From positions 119,172 to 183,171 of the forward strand of contig CAMEDD010000001.1 of NCBI GenBank assembly GCA_945913285.1: DNA of 64,000 nt. Reading direction: 5' to 3'. A program made the position numbers and the translations under genes. Below are positions 34,492 to 42,209 of the stretch, piece after piece. How positions within the stretch are numbered: position 1 is the stretch's first letter; every line of letters begins with the position of its first letter. The notes beneath the pieces are model-generated. The model was not told where the DNA came from. It did no database searches and was given only the letters and a program-made list of their open reading frames with translations. The stretch comes from Candidatus Sulfopaludibacter sp. SbA3. GTDB lineage: Bacteria; Pseudomonadota; Alphaproteobacteria; Caulobacterales; Hyphomonadaceae.

Positions 34492-35574
34492 GTGACCCTG
34501 AAAATCACCCTGACGATGCGCCGAGCCCTTCTACTCGCGGCATTGGCCATGACGTTCTGCTCTGCCTGCGCGCTTCCCCAGCCGGGCGCAAACCGAGACC
34601 AGACTGAGCAGGCTCCCGTTCGCATTGCCGAAGGGGCCTACGTTTCAATCGGCGGCATCGAACAGTGGATCACCATCCACGGTGATGACCGCTCAAACCC
34701 GATCGTGCTTGTGGTGCACGGCGGCCCCGGCAATCCGATGAGTCCTATCGCTGAGAGCCTGTTCTCGGATTGGGAGAGCGACTTCACCTTGGTTCAATGG
34801 GACCAGCGGGGCGCCGGCAGAACCTATTCGCGCAATGGTCCGTCGGTCGCATCGACGATGAATGTCGAACGCATGGCCCAGGACGGTATCGAGGTCGCTG
34901 AGTATTTGACCGGGCATCTGGACCAACACAAGATCACGATCTTCGCGACCTCGTGGGGATCGGTTCTTGGCGTGCATATGGCCCATGCCCGTCCCGATCT
35001 GTTTCACGCCTATGTCGGTCATTCTCAGCTCGTCGAATGGAATGCGAATCTGACGGCGACTTATGGCCGTCTGCTCGAACGGGCACGGGCCGCAGGAGAT
35101 CAAACCTCGATCGATACGCTGGTCGAGCTGGGCCCTCCGCCATGGTCGCGCGCAGCCAATTGGCCGCGCTTGCGCCGGGTATATGCGCCTTACCAGCGAG
35201 CGGCGACAACGGCGCCTGCCGCGCTCGTCGCCCTCAGCGCCGAATACGGCTCCGAGGAAGAACAAGCCCTGTATTCAGAGGCGGAAGACTTTTCGTTTGA
35301 ACATCTTTGGGGGCTGACCCTGTCGGGACCACTCACCCAGGTCGACTTGCCGGCCCTTGGCACCAGCTTCGAGATTCCGGTTTTCATTGTGCAGGGTGAG
35401 CAGGACTTGTGGACCGTGCCGGAGCTGACGCGCGCTTATTTCGCAAGTATCAACGGACCTGAAAAGCAATTCTATCTGGTAGAAGGCGCAGGCCACGAAT
35501 TGTCGCAAAACGGCGTGGCGTTGATCCATGACGTGCTCATGGATCATGTTCGCCCATTGGCTATTGCCCCCTAG
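34492..35574 (+). CDS. Proline iminopeptidase-like alpha/beta-hydrolase, exported
   Basis: A 360-residue hydrolase. A hydrophobic signal segment contains the Cys-rich FCSACA, possibly lipidated. The peptidase S33 signatures are HGGPGNP (oxyanion hole) and QWDQRGAGRTY; the nucleophile Ser is in ATSWGSVLG, where the first Gly of GxSxG is Ala. The acid is in VQGEQDLWT and the His in GAGHELSQ. The start is GTG behind AAAGGAAAG. Part of the lower-GC3 patch. Confidence 0.83.
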   Translation: MTLKITLTMRRALLLAALAMTFCSACALPQPGANRDQTEQAPVRIAEGAYVSIGGIEQWITIHGDDRSNPIVLVVHGGPGNPMSPIAESLFSDWESDFTLVQWDQRGAGRTYSRNGPSVASTMNVERMAQDGIEVAEYLTGHLDQHKITIFATSWGSVLGVHMAHARPDLFHAYVGHSQLVEWNANLTATYGRLLERARAAGDQTSIDTLVELGPPPWSRAANWPRLRRVYAPYQRAATTAPAALVALSAEYGSEEEQALYSEAEDFSFEHLWGLTLSGPLTQVDLPALGTSFEIPVFIVQGEQDLWTVPELTRAYFASINGPEKQFYLVEGAGHELSQNGVALIHDVLMDHVRPLAIAP

Positions 35575-35810
35575 CCCGGGCCGGCCCCACTGGAACGGGC
35601 GAGCACGGCTCTGATCGCCGTCGTCGGCGAGTGGCACAGTCAATCCAATCCCGCCGCCTGGCTGACCAATCGCGGTTTGGCCGGACTTTGCCGGAAGCGG
35701 TCGCCGGCATTGCGCCTGGCATGACGCCGCAACAACGAAAAGACCTGCCGTGTTCACGCAACAGGTGGCTTCGGAAATGCCACCCGCGCCATGCGATCGA
35801 GACAGGTTGA

Positions 35811-36626
35811 TCAAACGATGCCGACCGTGACCCTCAGGAATGTTGCTGGGATTGATGTCGCTCCCGGATCCACAGAAACATTCTGATTTCTGAAAAGGGT
35901 CTCCAGCTCTGCGAGCAGGTCACCTGCGCGGCCATTACTTTCTGCCGCGGCGAACGCATTCATAGTGGGCCCGTAATAGTTTTTGAAAGCCCCCAGCAAT
36001 CGGGACGGCGGCGCGTCCATGTTGAACGTGTAGGTCTCCTTCGAAAATGAAATGTTCCCGCGCGGGATGCCGGCGCTTTCAAAGCGCGCGATGACATCTT
36101 CCTCGACGCCCCAGGTCATGGGACTCACGAAGCCGTCTGGTGGCGGCGGTGAATAAGCGGAACTGATTTTCAGTATCTGCGCAACGAGCGTCGGATCACC
36201 TGGGATCCAATTGCCCATCACGACCCGCCCCCCCGGCTTCGTCACCCGGACCATCTCTTTGGCCACATCAAACGGTCTGGGCGCGAACATGGCACCGAAG
36301 ATACTGACGACAAGATCGAATGTATCATTGCCAAGATCTTCGAGGTTCGAGGCGTCGCCTTGCTGAAACCTGCAGTTGGCCAGTGAGTGTTGCGCGGCGC
36401 GCCGGTTGCCTGCTGAAACGAGGTTGGAGGCAATATCAACGCCGAGAACATCTACTCCAAGTCTTGCAGCCGGGATCGCCGTCGTTCCGTCGCCGCACCC
36501 AAGGTCTAGAACCTTGAGCCCCGGCATGATGCCCAACGTCTCGACAAGCGACTGCCCGCTTTCCCGCATGCACTCTGCAATGCGCGTGAAATCTCCTATT
36601 TCCCAGAGTGCCTTGTTAGCGTTCAT
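35811..36626 (-). CDS. Class I SAM-dependent methyltransferase
   Basis: A 271-residue protein with motif I VLDLGCGDGTTAIPAARLG, an acidic VLGVDIAS post-I, QQGDASNLED and the motif FDLVVSIFGAMFAP, followed by MVRVTKPGGRVVMGNW. It is ubiE/methyltransferase_25-like; the substrate is unknown. The start MNANKALWEIGDF has a GGAG site. The 236-base gap on its 3' side up to the hydrolase shows no gene. It lies in the same direction as the cupin gene 109 bases upstream. Confidence 0.86.
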   Translation of the reverse strand: MNANKALWEIGDFTRIAECMRESGQSLVETLGIMPGLKVLDLGCGDGTTAIPAARLGVDVLGVDIASNLVSAGNRRAAQHSLANCRFQQGDASNLEDLGNDTFDLVVSIFGAMFAPRPFDVAKEMVRVTKPGGRVVMGNWIPGDPTLVAQILKISSAYSPPPPDGFVSPMTWGVEEDVIARFESAGIPRGNISFSKETYTFNMDAPPSRLLGAFKNYYGPTMNAFAAAESNGRAGDLLAELETLFRNQNVSVDPGATSIPATFLRVTVGIV

Positions 36627-36735
36627 CGTAAGTCTCCAAGCAGCACCCGTGCTGTGTGCAGTGGATCTTGCGAAGGAGCGATCCAGGCGGATGGGCAGGC
36701 AAGCGATCGAAAGCTTGCCCTGGGGAGCAAGCGGA

Positions 36736-37212
36736 TCAGTCCACCGACCCAGCAAAAGCAATCGCGTCGACCGGACCTTCGAACGCTATAAACAGAGTGC
36801 AGGTCTCGCTGCTGATACAGGTCGCGTCGTGAGGCAGGGCGGCTGGGCCATAAGCGTAGTGACCCGGCCGAAGGGTTACAGGCGGCGCGCCGAGGTATTT
36901 CACCCGCAGTTCTCCGGACACGAGAATTATGCGTTCCGCAGACGTATGGGTGTGCGCAGGCAAGCCGAGCCCGGCGGGTACGCGCAGAAAAATGTCCGCG
37001 TTCGGAGCAGCCGGATCACCTTGCAGAACTCCGATCTGGCACCCCTCAGGAAAGATCGATGGGCACGGTCCCCACGGCGGGGCGGAATCGATCGAATATG
37101 TGAGCGGCGTCGAAGAAGCGGTCTGGGCACTTGAGTTGGCGCAGGCCGGGGCCGCTACCAGTGCAGCAACCGCCAAGGCACTTCCAAAAGCAGACGTACG
37201 GGTCATTGTCAT
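36736..37212 (-). CDS. Secreted cupin-domain protein
   Basis: A 158-residue periplasmic single-domain cupin. The signal peptide ends near APACANS. The first cupin motif is canonical: HTHTSAERIILVSGEL gives HxH, Glu and Gly at the right spacing, and the second is GHYAYGPAALPH. Four cysteines lie outside the motifs (GPCPSIFPEGC and CISSETC), perhaps as disulfides. It is divergent from the CadC-type regulator, which is the likely controller. Confidence 0.8.
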   Translation of the reverse strand: MTMTRTSAFGSALAVAALVAAPACANSSAQTASSTPLTYSIDSAPPWGPCPSIFPEGCQIGVLQGDPAAPNADIFLRVPAGLGLPAHTHTSAERIILVSGELRVKYLGAPPVTLRPGHYAYGPAALPHDATCISSETCTLFIAFEGPVDAIAFAGSVD

Positions 37213-37297
37213 GAATTGATTTCCTCTTTCCCAGTTTGCCCCCGAGCGGCCGGGAGCGAGATGACAGACCTAGCGCGCGCCAGACCAGACAGCTTGC

Positions 37298-37330
37298 AGA
37301 TTGTCTGGAGATTGTGTGGAGATTGTAGGG
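37298..37330 (+). promoter_or_regulatory. Three 11-bp direct repeats, candidate operator
   Basis: AGATTGT begins at 37298, 37309 and 37320, each followed by NNGG, so the unit is AGATTGTNNGG with an exact 11-bp period. One-turn phasing of direct repeats is typical for OmpR/PhoB-type winged helices, which is the fold at the N-terminus of the regulator starting 23 bases downstream. It may control both divergent genes. Confidence 0.6.
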
Positions 37331-37352
37331 TTTTGGGATATGACTGGCGCTG

Positions 37353-38900
37353 ATGATCTATCAGTTTGCCGAGTTTGAGCTGGACACTGACCGCGTTGAG
37401 CTGCGCTCAGGCGGCGTTGTCGTTGCGGTAGAACCTCAGGTATTTGCGCTCTTGTCGTTGCTCATCGAAAGCCGCAGCCGCGTGGTGACCAGGGACGAAC
37501 TCATTGAGAAGGTCTGGAATGGGCGGATCGTATCGGAATCGGCGATTTCGAGCCGGGTAAAGTCGGCCCGTCAATCGATTGGCGATGATGGCCGCGCGCA
37601 GACCCTGATCCGAACGGTCCATGGCATAGGTTTCTCATTCGTGGGCGAAGTCACCGCTTTGCCGGCGGTATCTTTCGTGGGCGCTGGATCGTCGGCAACT
37701 GAAGAGCCAGTCCGAACTTCGCAGCCGAGCATCGCAGTTATTCCATTTGACCTTGTTGGAGCAACCGAGCCAGGTTTTCCAATCGCCGATGCATTGCCGC
37801 ATGATCTCATCACCGATCTTTCCCGCCTCCACTGGCTTTCGGTGATCGCGCGGGGCTCATCGTTCCGTTTCAGAGGCGCAGACGTGAACCTGGACGAGGT
37901 GCGCAACAAGCTTGGCGTTCAGTACTGTCTGACCGGCAATGTCGAGATCTCCGGTAAGTTCATGTCGGTTTCGGTAGAGCTCAGCGAAACTCGAAGTCGG
38001 CGCGTCGTTTGGGGTGACCGGTATCGCGGCAACATCGACAGTGTTCATGAGATACGCGACCAGATTGTAAGGGCCGTAACGAGCGCCGTCGAAGTAAGGA
38101 TTCCATCAAACGAAGCACAGCGGGCCCTGCTTGGATCACCTGAAAACTTGGATGCCTGGGCGGTTTATCACCTTGGCATCCATCACATGTATCGCTTCAA
38201 CAAGTCCGACAACGAAGTGGCCACCGGCTTCTTCAAGCGCGCGATCGCGATGGAGCCGGGCTTTGCCCGCGCATATGCTGGCCTTTCCTTTACGCATTTT
38301 CAGAGCAGCTTCCTTCGCTACGAGGACCAGACCGGCGCACAAAGCCTGGCTCAGCACTATGCATCCCAATGCATAGAGCGCGATCCACTTGATCCATTCG
38401 GGCACTTTACAATGGGGCGAGCGCATTGGCTGCGCGGCGATCTGGAGGCGAGTGTCCCCTGGCTTGAACGCGCCACCGCCCTCAATCCGAATTATGCACA
38501 GGCAAAGTATTCAACGGGATGGGCGCAGGCGCTGCTCGGCAGCGCTGAAACCAGCCAGGCCAACATCTCGGCCGCACTTGTTTTGAGCCCGTTGGATCCG
38601 TTGGCCTACGGCATGCTGGGAGTAAGAGCCCTCTCCTTTATCGTCCTTGAGGACACGGTGCAGGCCGCTGACTGGGCTGAGCGGGCAGCAAACTCACCGG
38701 GCGCCCACGCGCTGATCGAAATGATTGCCGCTGCGGCGCATGCTCTGAATGGTGACGAGGTCCGAGCGCGTGCCTGGGCATCGTCCGTTCATGCCCGGGC
38801 GTCACACCTGGACAAGACAGACTTTATTCGAGCCTTTCCATTTCGCGATGAGCACACCAAACTGCGTATTATGAGCGCACTCGAAAAGCTGGGGATGTAG
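37353..38900 (+). CDS. CadC-type winged-helix regulator with TPR domain
   Basis: A 515-residue protein. Residues 1-100 are an OmpR/CadC winged helix (VVTRDELIEKVWNGRIVSES then RQSIGDDGRAQTLIRTVHGIGFSF). Residues 130-245 match the adenylate-cyclase-associated SIAVIPFD module, and from about 250 a series of TPR helices follows. No membrane segment is obvious, unlike CadC itself. Such proteins act as one-component regulators with a TPR sensor. It is divergent from the secreted cupin and the methyltransferase, its probable targets. Start ATG MIYQFAEF; third-position GC is low. Confidence 0.87.
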   Translation: MIYQFAEFELDTDRVELRSGGVVVAVEPQVFALLSLLIESRSRVVTRDELIEKVWNGRIVSESAISSRVKSARQSIGDDGRAQTLIRTVHGIGFSFVGEVTALPAVSFVGAGSSATEEPVRTSQPSIAVIPFDLVGATEPGFPIADALPHDLITDLSRLHWLSVIARGSSFRFRGADVNLDEVRNKLGVQYCLTGNVEISGKFMSVSVELSETRSRRVVWGDRYRGNIDSVHEIRDQIVRAVTSAVEVRIPSNEAQRALLGSPENLDAWAVYHLGIHHMYRFNKSDNEVATGFFKRAIAMEPGFARAYAGLSFTHFQSSFLRYEDQTGAQSLAQHYASQCIERDPLDPFGHFTMGRAHWLRGDLEASVPWLERATALNPNYAQAKYSTGWAQALLGSAETSQANISAALVLSPLDPLAYGMLGVRALSFIVLEDTVQAADWAERAANSPGAHALIEMIAAAAHALNGDEVRARAWASSVHARASHLDKTDFIRAFPFRDEHTKLRIMSALEKLGM

Positions 38901-38998
38901 CGGCGGTCCGAGAATAGGACCGTCTCGTATGGGGCCAAAAGCCGTCATTTGAGATCCAGCGATACCCCGCATGCGAAAGAGGCGTCGCCGCCTCCTCT

Positions 38999-39015
38999 TG
39001 ACGCCCCCTGCGTCA
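38999..39015. promoter_or_regulatory. Perfect TGACGC-N5-GCGTCA dyad
   Basis: A 6-bp-arm inverted repeat starting at a TTGACG (-35-like) box, 36 bases before the SDR start codon. A repressor here would block the promoter. No regulator gene is adjacent on the same side. Confidence 0.35.
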
Positions 39016-39050
39016 CCCCCGCGCATGGTGGGTAAAACAGGGAGGAATAC

Positions 39051-39932
39051 ATGGCAGATCTCAAAGGCAAAGTGGCCGTCATTACCGGCGCGGCGAGCGG
39101 TATCGGTCTCGCCGGCGTCGAAGTGTTCGTAGCCGCTGGCGCGAAAGTCATTGCAGGCGACATCCAGGACGAGAAGGGCCGCGCCCTCGAGACGCGCTTC
39201 GGCAAGGACAAGGTCCGCTTCGTCCACTGCGACGTGACCAGCATGTCCGACCTCGAAGCAATCATGGCCGAAGGCCCGAAAGCGTTCGGTTCGCTCGATA
39301 TCGTCTGGAACAATGCCGGACATGGCGGCACGCCGACCAGTGTCGAGGAGCTTGACCTCGACGGCTATGACCAGACGATGAACCTGCTTCTGAAGCAGGT
39401 CTTCGCCGGCACCAAGTTTGCCATCCCGCACATGAAGGCGAAGGGCGGCGCGATCATCAACACGTCGTCAATCAGCGCCGTCTGTGCCGGCTACGCTCCG
39501 ATCACCTATTCGGTCGCCAAGAAGGGCGTCGCGCACTTCTCCAAGCTCGCGGCAGCGGAACTCGCGAAATACAAGATCCGCGTCAATTCCATCCTGCCGG
39601 GCTTCATCGCCACCTCGATCTTCGGGGCGTCGCTGGGCCTGAGCCGCGAGCAGGCTGACCAGATGGCCGAGATGCTGGCGCAGGGCGGCGGCAAGATCCA
39701 GCCGGCGGGGCGCACCGGCCGCGGCACGGACATTGCCGAGATGGCGGCCTTCCTCGCCTCCGACGCCGCGGGCTTCATCACGGGCGGGGAATTCCTCGTC
39801 GATGGCGGCATCACGGTCGGCCCCCGCCACAGCTGGGACGAGACGGCCAACAGCCCGGTGCTTGACGCGCTCGGTATCACACCGGAACAGGCTGAACAGC
39901 TGCGCCTCGCGCAGGCGGCGGCTCAGTCCTGA
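39051..39932 (+). CDS. Short-chain dehydrogenase/reductase
   Basis: A 293-residue classical SDR with TGAASGIG cofactor loop, NNAG, Ser in NTSSISAV and YSVAKKG. The C-terminus after the usual GGEFLVDGG is extended by about 30 residues. The gene has a strong GGGAGGA site. High third-position GC returns here, marking the end of the accessory patch. Substrate unknown. Confidence 0.86.
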   Translation: MADLKGKVAVITGAASGIGLAGVEVFVAAGAKVIAGDIQDEKGRALETRFGKDKVRFVHCDVTSMSDLEAIMAEGPKAFGSLDIVWNNAGHGGTPTSVEELDLDGYDQTMNLLLKQVFAGTKFAIPHMKAKGGAIINTSSISAVCAGYAPITYSVAKKGVAHFSKLAAAELAKYKIRVNSILPGFIATSIFGASLGLSREQADQMAEMLAQGGGKIQPAGRTGRGTDIAEMAAFLASDAAGFITGGEFLVDGGITVGPRHSWDETANSPVLDALGITPEQAEQLRLAQAAAQS

Positions 39933-39940
39933 ACTTCGGC

Positions 39941-40207
39941 TCAGGTTTGCGGCACGGTCTCGACCGCCCGCAGCAGGTCCGGCAGCGCCGCAGCCTCCCG
40001 AAAGAGGTTGCCGCGGTCATCGCTCAGGGCGTAGCCTGTTTGGGTTCGGGTCAGCGGAAAGCGGCGCCAATGGGTCAAGGTACGGAAGATCCAGACAGTA
40101 TCCGGCCGCTCACCCGCCGCGGCCCAGCCGCTCCACATGTGATCCGCCGGCAGGCTGCGCCACAGCCGGTCGATCTCTTCGATATCTTCGGGTGAAAAGT
40201 CCGGCAT
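39941..40207 (-). CDS. Conserved hypothetical protein, 88 aa
   Basis: A small acidic protein starting MPDFSPEDIEEIDRLWRSL, with Trp-rich WSGWAAAGERPD and THWRRFPLT. No family name recalled. The start is inferred at MPDFSP because 9 more upstream codons read into low-complexity sequence. Its ATG overlaps the divergent transporter's ATG within a single CATG. Confidence 0.65.
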   Translation of the reverse strand: MPDFSPEDIEEIDRLWRSLPADHMWSGWAAAGERPDTVWIFRTLTHWRRFPLTRTQTGYALSDDRGNLFREAAALPDLLRAVETVPQT

Positions 40208-41168
40208 GAGTCCTCTTCCGCCTCCCACGGGCACGCCGCCCGCCAGACGCGCGCCGCTCTCCGGAAACCTTCAGGGCGCGCTCTGGATGATCGTCTCCGG
40301 CGCAGGTTACACGCTACACCTCGCGCTCGCCAAGGAGATCACGGCGGATATCCACCCGATATTCCTCGCCTTCTGGCGCAGCTTCCTCGCTTTCCTGTTC
40401 GCCTCGCCATTCATTTTCTTCGGCATGGTCAGGCTGCACACCGCCCGTTTCGGCGCGCTGGTGACGCGCAGCCTGATCGGCTCGGCGGGTTTCGTCTTCG
40501 GCCTGATCGCGATCTGGCCGATCTTCGGCTTGCCGCTGGCCGAGTTCAACGCGCTGAGCTTCACGCGCCCCCTGTTCGTCACGCTGCTCGCCGTCGTCCT
40601 GCTGCACGAGAAAGTCGGCGTGCACCGGACAAGCGCGGTGATCGTGGGCTTCATCGGCGTGCTGGTGATGACTGCAATCCCTGCCTTGCTCGGCGCGGGC
40701 GGCGGCACGCATTTCAATATCGGCAGCCTGTTTGCGATCCTCTCCTCGCTCTGCTTCGCCTTCACGATCGTGCTGGTGAAATCACTCACCAACCTCCACG
40801 CCCCGCTCGCGCTGCTGATCTGGGCGAACCTGCTCTCGTCGATCTTCATTCTGCCGGCGGCCCTCGCCGTCTGGGCCAATCCGAGCCTTGCCCAATGGGG
40901 CCTTATTGCCGCGATGGCTTTCTTTGGCGTCGTCGCGCAATTCTGTTTCATCAAGGGCATGTCGGTGGGCGACGCTTCGTTCCTGTCACCGATGGATTAC
41001 CTGCGCCTGCCGATGGGCGCGGCCGCCGACTGGGTGATGATCCGCTCCCTCCCCGGCCCCTTCGTCTGGGCGGGCGCCGGCATCATCGTCGTCTCGACCC
41101 TCTACATCACCTGGCGCGAGCACGTGCTGAACCAGAAGAAACCGGTGGAGCCGCCAAAGCTTTTCTAG
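40206..41168 (+). CDS. DMT-family (EamA) exporter
   Basis: A 320-residue drug/metabolite transporter with about ten membrane segments in two EamA repeats (first near residues 20-150, second near 165-300). It likely exports a small metabolite. The start at ATG 40206 overlaps the divergent gene's start. Its last codons (VLNQKKPVEPPKLF) are duplicated in decayed form about 1 kb downstream. The stop is one base from a remnant of another gene's stop. Confidence 0.87.
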   Translation: MSPLPPPTGTPPARRAPLSGNLQGALWMIVSGAGYTLHLALAKEITADIHPIFLAFWRSFLAFLFASPFIFFGMVRLHTARFGALVTRSLIGSAGFVFGLIAIWPIFGLPLAEFNALSFTRPLFVTLLAVVLLHEKVGVHRTSAVIVGFIGVLVMTAIPALLGAGGGTHFNIGSLFAILSSLCFAFTIVLVKSLTNLHAPLALLIWANLLSSIFILPAALAVWANPSLAQWGLIAAMAFFGVVAQFCFIKGMSVGDASFLSPMDYLRLPMGAAADWVMIRSLPGPFVWAGAGIIVVSTLYITWREHVLNQKKPVEPPKLF

Positions 41169-41169
41169 A

Positions 41170-41270
41170 TCAGTGCGCCCGCTGCGACCGCTGCCTTTCT
41201 GCGATTTATCGCTCGCGCTGTTCCTGCAAGCCCGTTGCCGGACGAGCCGTTGATCCCCTCGGCCGCCGCA
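41170..41270 (-). pseudogene. Decayed 3' end of the exported protein gene at 42210
   Basis: About 100 bases align base by base with 42210-42310, the last 33 codons of the frameshifted exported protein, including its stop (TGA at the same relative place). A one-base insertion near 41228 and a short deletion break the frame. It sits directly after the transporter stop. The offset to the intact copy is 1040 bases. Confidence 0.75.
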
Positions 41271-41382
41271 CCTCCAGAAAGCCCGAGGATTTGCATCCTG
41301 GGTCCTGAAGTTTCGCAACTTTGCCTTTCCGGCGTCCCGGGGGAGCGGGACGCCTGGCCGACAAGTACGATCCGCAGTCTGA

Positions 41383-41985
41383 TCAGTTCGGCTTGTAGGG
41401 CAGCGACGAGTGATGCAGCACGATGCGGAGGTTGCCCTCATCGTCCTTTTCGTAACCCCAGGTCTTGTCGACGACCGTCACGTTGCCGTCCTTGTCGGTG
41501 AAGGTGACATTGCCCATCGACATGGCCACATCATCATCCATGAAGATCGCAGCGTTCTCGCTGGCGCAGCTGCGCCAGTGCTTGAGGGCGAAGCCGGTGT
41601 CGCTTGGATAGTCGGGATTCTGTCCAACGAAGTAAGAGAGTGCGCCTTCACGCGTCGTGCGGAAGGTCTGCGGCGCAACCGTCAGGGTCGGCTTGAAGAG
41701 CACTGGACCCAGATTGTAGCCATAAGCGCTGTCGATAACGCCCTCCGCCGCGACCTTGGCAGCATCGGGGCCCTTGTCGTCAGCGGTCGTCGAAATCATT
41801 ACGAGCGCCTCGCACCAGGCCTTCTGCGCAGCGAGCACTTCTTCGCGCGTGACATCATCATCGTCTTCTTCTTCAGCTTCTTCGGATTCAGCCTCAGCCG
41901 ACGTTGCCGTCGAGGCGCAGCCGCCGAGGACGACGACAGAAGCGAAGACAAGAGCCGGAACGGCATGGGAAAGTTTGAGTTTCAT
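41383..41985 (-). CDS. SnoaL/NTF2-like lipoprotein (often mis-named PR-AMP cyclohydrolase)
   Basis: A 200-residue exported protein with lipobox LGGC and an acidic stretch (EEAEEEDDDD) before a conserved domain that includes YGYNLGPVLFKPTLTVAPQT, FRTTREGALSYFVG and DKTWGYEKDD. This looks like a SnoaL/DUF4440-type NTF2 fold. Homologues I recall are sometimes labelled phosphoribosyl-AMP cyclohydrolase, with no His-biosynthesis motif here to support it. It lies alone between two decayed gene ends, so it may be a later insertion or a survivor of a duplication. Confidence 0.75.
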   Translation of the reverse strand: MKLKLSHAVPALVFASVVVLGGCASTATSAEAESEEAEEEDDDDVTREEVLAAQKAWCEALVMISTTADDKGPDAAKVAAEGVIDSAYGYNLGPVLFKPTLTVAPQTFRTTREGALSYFVGQNPDYPSDTGFALKHWRSCASENAAIFMDDDVAMSMGNVTFTDKDGNVTVVDKTWGYEKDDEGNLRIVLHHSSLPYKPN

Positions 41986-42136
41986 TCAATGGACCTTTCG
42001 TTTGTCATGGCGACGGGTCCTTTGAAACAAGTTTCCTGATAGGGTCCAATACTTATTTCTGCACTTTTCGATAGAAATTAACTATCGCTCCACGGCGGCG
42101 CCGCGCGTGCATGACAAGTTTCGGAATGTCCACGTT

Positions 42137-42197
42137 GCGGCGGCTTGAGGATCTGCTGAACCGGAACAAGCCCGTCGAGCCGTTGAAACTGTGTTGA
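42137..42197 (+). pseudogene. Decayed 3' end of a DMT exporter
   Basis: Reads LLNRNKPVEPLKLC then stop, against VLNQKKPVEPPKLF then stop at the end of the intact exporter (40206-41168). DNA identity over the last 45 bases is roughly 60 percent by eye. No upstream frame of the transporter remains. It is the mirror of the remnant at 41170 and ends 12 bases from the stop of the exported-protein gene. Confidence 0.65.
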
Positions 42198-42209
42198 GCG
42201 CGACCGCGA

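Noticed and set aside
40986..41441. Minus-strand frame over the end of the DMT exporter
   Set aside because: It crosses the exporter and the gene-end remnant in a wrong frame; the remnant matches the 42210 gene in another frame.
41383..41985. Naming the lipoprotein phosphoribosyl-AMP cyclohydrolase
   Set aside because: It has a signal peptide and NTF2/SnoaL-like segments and none of the HisI metal-binding motifs.
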